Part shown: piece by piece, positions 6,505 through 10,915 of the stretch
Layout: each line of letters begins with the position of its first letter
Position numbering within the stretch: position 1 is the stretch's first letter
Source of the DNA: Puniceicoccales bacterium
GTDB lineage: Bacteria > Verrucomicrobiota > Verrucomicrobiia > Opitutales > LL51
Assembly (NCBI GenBank): GCA_031266235.1
Contig: JAISBJ010000039.1
Location: forward strand, 1-10,915
Direction: 5' to 3'
DNA: 10,915 nt
The notes under the pieces: model-generated
What the model saw: the letters and a program-made list of their open reading frames with translations, nothing else
What the model was told of the DNA's origin: nothing
Databases searched by the model: none
Made by a program: the position numbers and the translations under genes

Positions 6505-6510
6505 AGGATT

Positions 6511-7104
6511 GTGAACATTGCCAATTACGTCACTCTGTCGCGCATTTTACTGCTTTTTGTGGTCGTCGGGCTGATGTATTTGGACGTGCCGTTTAGCGCG
6601 ACGGCTTGTTTTTTAGTGTATTTGGTCGCAGCGTTGAGCGATTGGTTGGATGGTTATCTCGCTCGGCGTTGCGGCATCGTGTCGGCGTTTGGCAAATTCA
6701 TGGACGCTTTGGCGGACAAAATTTTCATGATCGGGCTATTTGTCGCCATTCTCGTGTTCGGGATATTGCCGCGCTGGGCTTTATTTTTCGTGCTAGTGAT
6801 TATCGGCCGTGAATTTTTGGTAACGGGCGTGCGGCTAGTGGCGTCGAGCCGGGGGATTGTATTAGCGGCGGAGCGGGCTGGCAAGGTGAAGACGGTGATG
6901 CAGATTGTGATGGTCGGATTTTTTATACTTTGGCGAGCGGTTGTAAAAGATTTGACATTTTTGCCCCTTTACATGGGGAAATTGATTTACGGGATTGCGA
7001 TTTTTTTATTTTTGGTTTCGACCTATTTGACGATTACGTCGGGGTATTACTATGTCAAGCGCTACAAATTTTTATTTGACGGCCGGGAAGGGATAGAATT
7101 TTGA
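6511..7104 (+). CDS. pgsA: CDP-diacylglycerol--glycerol-3-phosphate 3-phosphatidyltransferase
   Basis: Makes phosphatidylglycerophosphate from CDP-diacylglycerol and glycerol-3-phosphate in the inner membrane. The CDP-alcohol phosphotransferase signature is complete in DGYLARRCGIVSAFGKFMDA and the next LAD: D47, G48, A51, R52, G61, D65 and D69, with D44 also in place. The later REFLVTGVRL and GKVKTVMQ are typical of PgsA. There are several membrane helices, for example 12-24, 29-42, 72-98 and 153-175. The 197 residues match the family. I chose the GTG at 6511 because NIANYVTLSRI matches the usual PgsA start; AAGGA lies only two bases before it. Its stop overlaps the next small ORF (TGATG), and pgpA encodes the following enzyme. 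Confidence 0.94.
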   Translation: MNIANYVTLSRILLLFVVVGLMYLDVPFSATACFLVYLVAALSDWLDGYLARRCGIVSAFGKFMDALADKIFMIGLFVAILVFGILPRWALFFVLVIIGREFLVTGVRLVASSRGIVLAAERAGKVKTVMQIVMVGFFILWRAVVKDLTFLPLYMGKLIYGIAIFLFLVSTYLTITSGYYYVKRYKFLFDGREGIEF

Positions 7105-7193
7105 TGAAAATTTTACACATATTTGAGGCCAATTATTATTTTAAGTGCCGCGGATTTTTATTTGACGAGCGGAGAAAATTTGAGTTATGGTAA
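7104..7193 (+). pseudogene. 29-codon chimeric mini-ORF between pgsA and pgpA
   Basis: Starts on the pgsA stop (TGATG) and its TAA lies inside the pgpA start (ATGGTAA). Its second half YYFKCRGFLFDERRKFELW aligns with the pgsA end YYVKRYKFLFDGREGIEF: YY, K, FLFD, R and E are identical, and the pgsA stop TGA corresponds to TGG here. Its first half MKILHIF resembles the pgpA start MVRFLRFF with one codon missing. It is best read as pgpA head fused to pgsA tail after an old junction duplication of about 86 bases. The tight overlaps on both sides would couple translation of pgsA to pgpA, and that may be why it stays open. The product, if made, is basic and aromatic with no known function. Confidence 0.5.
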
Positions 7194-7684
7194 GATTTTT
7201 ACGGTTTTTTCCGACGAAATTTGTATTTAATATTGCGACGCTGGGGCCGCTCGGCCGGAGCCGGTTTATGCCTGGGACGTGGGGGTCGCTCGCGGGCGTG
7301 ATTGGGTACACGGTGGCCTTTTGGAATATAACTTTTTACCAATTTTTTATAAGATTTTCACTGCTTCTTTTCATCGGTCTATTATTTTGTGACGAGGCGG
7401 AGCGGCGGATGGGGCAGAAAGATCCGCCAAGCGTTATTTTGGATGAATTTTGTGCGATGCCGCTTTGTTTTTTAGGCATTGAGCGTTTTTCCGGCCAGGT
7501 AGCGATGTGGGAAATTTTGCTTTGTGGTTTTTGCATTTTTCGTTTGTTGGACGTGCTCAAGCCTTTTGGGATAAGGGCGTTGGAGCGGTTTCGAGGCGGC
7601 GTAGGGATTATGGCCGACGACATGGCGGCGGCGCTGGCGACTTGCCTCGCGCTGCACGTAATTATTCCCGCGGCTCTCGTCTGA
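7187..7684 (+). CDS. pgpA: Phosphatidylglycerophosphatase A
   Basis: Removes the terminal phosphate from phosphatidylglycerophosphate to give phosphatidylglycerol, the step right after PgsA. Family motifs appear in order across 165 residues: FMPGTWGSLAG (27-37), KDPPSVILDEFCAMP (78-92) with the acidic pair Asp86/Glu87, FRLLDVLKPFGIR (118-130), and GIMADDMAAA (140-149) with Asp144/Asp145. Hydrophobic segments (about 35-67, 106-117 and 147-165) anchor it in the membrane. No good ribosome site lies at the usual distance, so translation probably depends on coupling to the mini-ORF that overlaps its start. A diverged copy of its last 25 codons lies 176 bases downstream. Confidence 0.94.
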   Translation: MVRFLRFFPTKFVFNIATLGPLGRSRFMPGTWGSLAGVIGYTVAFWNITFYQFFIRFSLLLFIGLLFCDEAERRMGQKDPPSVILDEFCAMPLCFLGIERFSGQVAMWEILLCGFCIFRLLDVLKPFGIRALERFRGGVGIMADDMAAALATCLALHVIIPAALV

Positions 7685-7688
7685 AATT
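7608..7688 (+). repeat. pgpA 3' end, copy 1 of duplicated tail
   Basis: The last codons of pgpA and the first bases after the stop, repeated at 7784-7864. From GCGGCGGCGCTGG to the stop codon the copies differ at only a few positions. Confidence 0.9.
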
Positions 7689-7783
7689 ATCTAAAAATTA
7701 GAAAAAATTCATACAATTTTCGCTTTTGTTATATTAGTTTTTTGAAAAAAATTACTGGAATGATTTAAAGGAACATTAGAATT

Positions 7784-7864
7784 TAGTCGACGATTTAGTA
7801 GCGGCGGCGCTGGCGACTTGCCTCGCGTTGCACGTAATTATTCCCGCGGTACTCGTCTGAAATT
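7784..7864 (+). pseudogene. Remnant of the pgpA 3' end
   Basis: The frame is open from 7780 to TGA 7858-7860 and reads VDDLVAAALATCLALHVII then PAVLV, nearly the pgpA ending including the DD of its last motif, but has no start codon. The reading frame and stop are conserved after duplication. The pgpA methionine region before DD is scrambled here, so this is a non-coding fossil. Confidence 0.85.
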
Positions 7865-7938
7865 AGAGAAAATTTATAAATTTTTCACCTTTGCCCCGTT
7901 AATTAAAAGTAATTTTTGCGAATTTTTTATTTTATAGT

Positions 7939-7965
7939 TTGACTAAAAATTTACTTGGACATAAT
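7939..7965 (+). promoter_or_regulatory. Probable promoter of the sctJKL operon
   Basis: TTGACT (7939-7944) and CATAAT (7960-7965), each one base off consensus, are separated by 15 bases. Transcription would begin near 7972, past the ATG at 7964, and would leave ATG 7988 with a leader of about 16 bases containing GGATGGTGA. The spacing is slightly short. Confidence 0.5.
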
Positions 7966-7987
7966 GCGGCGCCATATGGATGGTGAA

Positions 7988-8872
7988 ATGAAATGGCGCG
8001 GACGCGTGGCCAGCGCACTACTTGCGTTGCTCAGTCTGTTGCTGTCGGGGTGCGGCACCGCGACGCTCTTCAATAATTTGGAGGAAACGGAGGCCAACGA
8101 AATGATTGCCCTGCTCAAACAGTACGGCATTTCGACGACAAAAATTATCGGCAAGGAGAGCTGTGCGCTATCGGTCCCGGAGGGCAGTTTTTCCGTAGCA
8201 ATCGACTTACTCAACGCCCACGGCTACCCGCTGCCGAAGTACCAGACTTTGGGGGATGTTTTCAAAAAATCGGGCCTCGTTTCGTCGCCGTTGGAGGAGC
8301 GGGTGCGGTTTATGAACTCGCTTGCGGAGAGTGTTGCGCTGACATTGAGCAAGGTGCCCGGGGTACTGAAGTCGCGGGTGCACATCGTTCTCCCCGAAAA
8401 TGACCCCTATGCGGAGCGGGCGACACCGTCTTCGGCGGCGGTTTTCCTGGCTTACCGGGCCGATTCGATGGTGGAGGACTACGTGCGCGACATCAAATAT
8501 TTGGTGACGAACAGTATCGAGGGATTGGAGTACGACAAAGTGACGGTCGCGCTATTTCCGGTAGCGTTGCCGCCTCTGCCCAAGGCGCTAGGGAAAAGCG
8601 ATACGATGTTTTCGATTGCTGGGATTGAAATGACGGATGGGTCCAAGATGCAATTTTTCATGATATTGGGCGTATTGATTGCGGTGATTGTTGTATTACT
8701 CATAGCGATGGCGTGGGTGATTTTATCGGCGAACCGCAAGAAGAAGGAGAAGGAGGCGAAGATAGAGCATTTAGCGGAGGCGGCCGAAGGGATTAATCCG
8801 GAGCAGGGGGAATCTTTGGATAGCGAGCGGCCCACTACGGTTGAGGAGGTCAAGGCCAATGGAGGTACGTAA
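7988..8872 (+). CDS. sctJ: T3SS inner-membrane ring lipoprotein SctJ (YscJ/MxiJ/PrgK family)
   Basis: Forms the periplasmic part of the inner-membrane ring of the injectisome; related to flagellar FliF. From ATG 7988 the product has 294 residues. A lipoprotein signal peptide is clear: MKWRGR, a Leu-rich core and LSGC with the lipidated Cys22. The YscJ domain follows: TLFNNLEETEANEMIALLKQ, then SPLEERVRFMNSLAESVALT and RVHIVLPEND (130-139). A transmembrane helix (about 222-247) and a charged cytoplasmic tail end it. FliF is larger and not a lipoprotein, so this is T3SS. Earlier in-frame starts (TTG 7955, ATG 7964, ATG 7976) are possible. I chose 7988 because it gives the standard signal length and lies downstream of the predicted transcription start. 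Confidence 0.93.
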   Translation: MKWRGRVASALLALLSLLLSGCGTATLFNNLEETEANEMIALLKQYGISTTKIIGKESCALSVPEGSFSVAIDLLNAHGYPLPKYQTLGDVFKKSGLVSSPLEERVRFMNSLAESVALTLSKVPGVLKSRVHIVLPENDPYAERATPSSAAVFLAYRADSMVEDYVRDIKYLVTNSIEGLEYDKVTVALFPVALPPLPKALGKSDTMFSIAGIEMTDGSKMQFFMILGVLIAVIVVLLIAMAWVILSANRKKKEKEAKIEHLAEAAEGINPEQGESLDSERPTTVEEVKANGGT

Positions 8873-8900
8873 GCGCTAGGGCTGGAATATGGGATTAGAT

Positions 8901-9025
8901 GGAATCATTTGGAAGGTTTGATGGGAGAGATTGGAGATGGAAATGGCGGTATATATTTTGGGATTGTTGCGCGATGGCGCGGGATTATTTTCGGCGATCT
9001 ACGAGTTCAACAGCGGAATGGCGGA
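8901..9025 (+). repeat. Tandem duplication of the sctK head, copy 1
   Basis: 125 bases repeated at 9054-9178, offset 153. I count seven differences, all transitions, and no indel. It covers the ribosome site region and about 29 codons. Confidence 0.95.
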
Positions 9026-9074
9026 GTTTTTCCCAAAAATATTTGGATTCAAGGGAATCATTTGGAAAATTTGA
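8937..9074 (+). pseudogene. Truncated sctK head ORF (45 codons)
   Basis: Reads MEMAVYILGLLRDGAGLFSA then IYEFNSGMAE, nearly the sctK start, and then leaves the homology (FFPKIFGFKGIIWKI) and stops at TGA 9072-9074. It retains the FN motif of the SctK family but none of the rest. GGAG directly before the ATG and GGGAGAG further upstream could support translation. The repeat offset is a multiple of three, yet the TGA supplied by the second copy of the spacer prevents fusion to sctK. It is probably a duplication remnant, though it could be made as a peptide. Confidence 0.6.
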
Positions 9075-9178
9075 TGGGAGAGATTGGAGATGGAAATGGC
9101 GGCATATGTTTTGGGATTGTTGCGCGGTGATGCGGGATTATTTTCGGCGATCTACGAGTTCAACAGCGGAATGGCGGA
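9054..9178 (+). repeat. Tandem duplication of the sctK head, copy 2 (functional)
   Basis: Partner of 8901-9025. It continues into the full sctK reading frame after GCGGA, where the first copy diverges. Confidence 0.95.
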
Positions 9179-9779
9179 CTACGCGCATGGGGATTTTTTT
9201 CCGACGGCGCTACCGAGAAATTTAATTCGGCACATGGCACGGTCGACGCGCTACGGTGGGAAAATTTTGGAGCGGATTCGCGGTTGGCTGGGGATCGACG
9301 ACCTCGGCTGCTACGATTTTTCGGAGGCGCGCCGCTGGCTGTGTTTGCTATCGGCGGAGGAGGTGCAGCGGGTGATGAATTACATGGGCGGAATTTGTTT
9401 TGCGGAGCAGATTCGCAAGGTCATATTGGGGCGGGAGCTCATGAAATTGAAGCGGACGATTGGCGATGACGCCTATTTTTTTGCCCTGCGCAGCGCGTCA
9501 CTAATCCTGCGGGCGGAGGTCGCGGAACGTTTTCAAGCGGCTGGCGAAACGCTTGTGGAGCGCGTTTACAACACGGGGAAGACGATTATTGAGATGAGTT
9601 TAGCGGGGGTGCCGCGGGCGATGACGCAGCGTTTTGCGTTAAAATTTCCGAAAAATTTTGGCTGGAATTTCACACACGAAGTCGAAAATCCGCAGTATTA
9701 TTTTGATTTTGTAAAAAAAGTTGTCAAGCGGGCGATACCGGAAGGCGGGAGCGTCGCCCTATCAAAAATCAAGGCGTAG
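9090..9779 (+). CDS. sctK: T3SS sorting-platform accessory protein SctK (YscK family)
   Basis: SctK links the cytoplasmic sorting platform to the inner-membrane ring in injectisomes. The 229 residues begin with LLRGDAGLFSAIYEFNSGMA then DYAHGDFFP and TALP; the pattern FN...Y.H....LP is typical of the YscK family. The remainder is a weakly conserved helical protein with no membrane segment. Its place between sctJ and sctL is the same as in the Yersinia ysc operon. ATG 9090 is used because GGGAGA (9076-9081) is eight bases upstream; ATG 9096 with GGAG is also possible, and TTG 9084 less so. sctL starts one base after its stop. Confidence 0.82.
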   Translation: MEMAAYVLGLLRGDAGLFSAIYEFNSGMADYAHGDFFPTALPRNLIRHMARSTRYGGKILERIRGWLGIDDLGCYDFSEARRWLCLLSAEEVQRVMNYMGGICFAEQIRKVILGRELMKLKRTIGDDAYFFALRSASLILRAEVAERFQAAGETLVERVYNTGKTIIEMSLAGVPRAMTQRFALKFPKNFGWNFTHEVENPQYYFDFVKKVVKRAIPEGGSVALSKIKA

Positions 9780-9780
9780 T

Positions 9781-10677
9781 ATGTTACACATCAGCAGAGA
9801 AAAATTTCAGTTGTTGCCCCAGGGGAAAGTCCTCAAGCGGGAGGATTATTGCGCCTTTTTGGAGGCCGAAAACGCCATTAGCCACGCCTACCGCGAGAAC
9901 GATAGCCTCATCCAGCACGCGAGCCAGCTGTGCAATCAACTGGTCAGCAGTACGAATGGCAAGGTCGCGGAGCTGGTCGATTCCGCCAATGCCCGCGCCC
10001 AGGAATTGATCGACGCGGCGAATCAAAATGCGGAGGAAGTCATCCGGGAGGCTAACGCCAAAAGTCAGCAGATTTTGAATGAGGCCCAGGAAAAACGGGC
10101 GCAGATTTTTGACGAGGCGAAAAAATATTACGAAAGCGAGGCGAAACGCGGCTACGACGACGGCTACAGTACGGGGAAGGCGGAATTGTCACAAAAGTTG
10201 GCGGAGCTGGCGGTGAAAAATGCCGACAATGTAAAATTTTTGGAAAGCAGCATTGCGGGGCTCGTGGTCAAGGCGTTGCAGCGGGTTATCGGGGAGGTCG
10301 ATCGGCGGGAGCTCATCGTCGATATCGTTCGCCAGGCCCTAAAGTCCGTTAAGAATCAGAAGGAAGCCATTTTGAAGGTTTCGCCGCGAGATTCGCAGGC
10401 GGTGCGCGACCATTTGAAGGAGATTTTATCCGACGGCGTCGTCGATTATTTGGAGGTGGTGGCCGATTCGCGGTTAGCCCTCGGGACCTGCATTTTGGAG
10501 ACGGATTTGGGCGTTGTCGACGCCAGTTTAGACGTGCAATTGGAAGCGATTGTCGGGGCATTTGGAAAGGCGACGGCGAAGGGGAGCGGCAGAGATTTGG
10601 CTGCAGCGGAAAATATGGCTGAAGGTGATAGGGACGGAGCAGTCGCGGCGCAGGAAAATGAATTAAAAAATGAGTAA
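9781..10677 (+). CDS. sctL: T3SS ATPase stator protein SctL (YscL/HrpE/FliH family)
   Basis: Peripheral stalk that regulates the T3SS ATPase SctN and links it to the sorting platform. The 298 residues contain an N-terminal segment, a long Ala/Glu-rich coiled coil (about 40-123), the FliH-like glycine pattern RGYDDGYSTGKAE (123-135) and the conserved C-terminal domain ending GTCILETDLGVVDASLDVQL (235-254). The Ala/Gly/Glu-rich tail (about 262-298) is not part of the family and is duplicated in the following ORF. The ATG at 9781 is one base after the sctK stop, so coupled translation is likely. Flagellar FliH is the alternative; the SctJ lipoprotein and SctK in the same operon decide for T3SS. 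Confidence 0.92.
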   Translation: MLHISREKFQLLPQGKVLKREDYCAFLEAENAISHAYRENDSLIQHASQLCNQLVSSTNGKVAELVDSANARAQELIDAANQNAEEVIREANAKSQQILNEAQEKRAQIFDEAKKYYESEAKRGYDDGYSTGKAELSQKLAELAVKNADNVKFLESSIAGLVVKALQRVIGEVDRRELIVDIVRQALKSVKNQKEAILKVSPRDSQAVRDHLKEILSDGVVDYLEVVADSRLALGTCILETDLGVVDASLDVQLEAIVGAFGKATAKGSGRDLAAAENMAEGDRDGAVAAQENELKNE

Positions 10678-10719
10678 AATAATTGGAAAAATAAATAAAA
10701 GAAAGGGAGATAATGGCGA
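10568..10719 (+). repeat. sctL tail and spacer, copy 1 of tandem duplication
   Basis: From GGCGACGGCGAAGGGGAGCG in the sctL tail through the AAAGGGAGATAATGGCGA of the next start. It is repeated at 10740-10915 with an insertion of about 27 bases and a small deletion near the stop in the second copy. Confidence 0.92.
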
Positions 10720-10874
10720 TGAACGCAAATCCATTTAGTCAGGCGACGGCGAAGGGGAGCGCGGGTGTTGCTGCGGCTGCGACGGCGGCGGGCGGAGATT
10801 TGGCTGCAGCGGAAAATATGGCTGAAGGCGATGGAGACGGAGCGGTTTCGGCGCAGGAAAATAAAAATGAGTAA
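10713..10874 (+). CDS. 53-codon chimeric small ORF: next-gene head joined to the sctL tail
   Basis: The start MAMNANPFSQ follows a good ribosome site (AGGGAG, 10704-10709). From ATAKGS onward the sequence is the sctL tail with an inserted Ala-rich stretch (GVAAAATAA), then GGDLAAAENMAEGD and a stop. The gene that follows starts after the same AGGAGATAATGGCGA signal, so the head is probably a copy of that gene's head. The composition is small, acidic and Ala/Gly-rich, without a recognisable fold. It may be a translated by-product. The intact frame and ribosome site make it the best candidate among the mini-ORFs for a real product. Confidence 0.5.
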   Translation: MAMNANPFSQATAKGSAGVAAAATAAGGDLAAAENMAEGDGDGAVSAQENKNE

Positions 10875-10915
10875 AATGATTCGAAAAATAAATAATAAAA
10901 AGGAGATAATGGCGA
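10740..10915 (+). repeat. sctL tail and spacer, copy 2 (reaches window edge)
   Basis: Second copy of the unit at 10568-10719. It probably continues past the window, because the repeat is still matching at the last base. Confidence 0.9.
10909..10915 (+). CDS. Start of a further gene in the T3SS operon (only first codons visible)
   Basis: ATGGCGA follows AAAAAGGAGAT, a strong ribosome site. Only Met-Ala is visible, so the product cannot be named. Confidence 0.45.

Larger units (their letters stand above)
7685..7987 (+). other. AT-rich gap between pgpA and sctJ, built from a junction duplication
   Basis: There is no intact gene in this stretch. It holds two diverged copies of the same spacer. 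In the first (about 7695-7770), ATTAGAAAAAATTCATACAA and AAAATTACTGGAATG parallel ATTAGAGAAAATTTATAAA and AAAATTTACTTGGACATAATG of the second (about 7861-7966). A pgpA tail remnant separates them, and the sctJ promoter is in the second copy. Confidence 0.6.

Noticed and set aside
5979..6524. 181-codon minus-strand ORF opposite skp and the skp/pgsA junction
   Set aside because: Its composition mirrors the skp coiled coil on the other strand, and skp matches a known family.
8899..9225. 108-codon plus-strand ORF with an internally repeated sequence
   Set aside because: The internal repeat comes from the 153-base tandem duplication, an exact multiple of three that keeps this alternative frame open. 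The real frame is sctK.
1..10915. CRISPR arrays, tRNA or rRNA genes, insertion sequences
   Set aside because: I saw no regularly spaced repeats, tRNA-like cloverleaf sequence, rRNA segments or transposase-like ORF with terminal inverted repeats. The repeats present are partial gene copies.

Overview
The window looks like a chromosomal segment of a host-associated Gram-negative bacterium. It holds housekeeping genes (fabF, acpP, smpB, rpoZ, clpP), an OmpH/Skp periplasmic chaperone, two consecutive phosphatidylglycerol synthesis genes (pgsA, pgpA), and the start of a type III secretion (T3SS) operon (sctJ, sctK, sctL). The divergent omega subunit and the overall gene mix suggest the PVC superphylum, possibly a verrucomicrobial (Opitutae-like) symbiont or parasite. 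That placement is an inference from protein character only. TGG is used for Trp and TGA ends several genes, so the standard bacterial code applies.

Layout. 1-785 (minus): acpP followed by fabF, which runs off the left edge. 949-3954 (plus): a 652-residue Hanks-type Ser/Thr kinase, an intrinsic terminator, then a second gene that shares the kinase's upstream DNA and first ~110 residues but has an unrelated Pro/Ala-rich C-terminal part and two in-frame stop codons. 4010-4717 (minus): rpoZ then smpB. smpB has a near-consensus promoter placed so that its mRNA should be leaderless. 4835-7684 (plus): clpP, skp, pgsA, pgpA. 7988-10874 (plus): sctJ, sctK, sctL, a 53-codon ORF, and the first codons of a further gene.

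The most unusual signal is at the gene junctions. From clpP rightward, nearly every junction between co-directional genes (clpP/skp, skp/pgsA, pgsA/pgpA, pgpA/sctJ, sctJ/sctK, sctL/next) carries a short tandem duplication that spans or abuts the junction. The product is typically a mini-ORF or remnant in which the head of the downstream gene is joined to the tail of the upstream gene. The copies range from about 94% identical to barely recognisable, so the process seems to have happened repeatedly. Only the 1-bp sctK/sctL junction lacks it.

How the parts fit: pgsA and pgpA catalyse consecutive steps. sctJ, sctK and sctL encode the inner-membrane ring lipoprotein, the sorting-platform accessory protein and the ATPase stator of an injectisome. 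The kinase and its broken relative could be effectors of that machine, with the shared head as a delivery or chaperone-binding module. This link is inferred, not shown.
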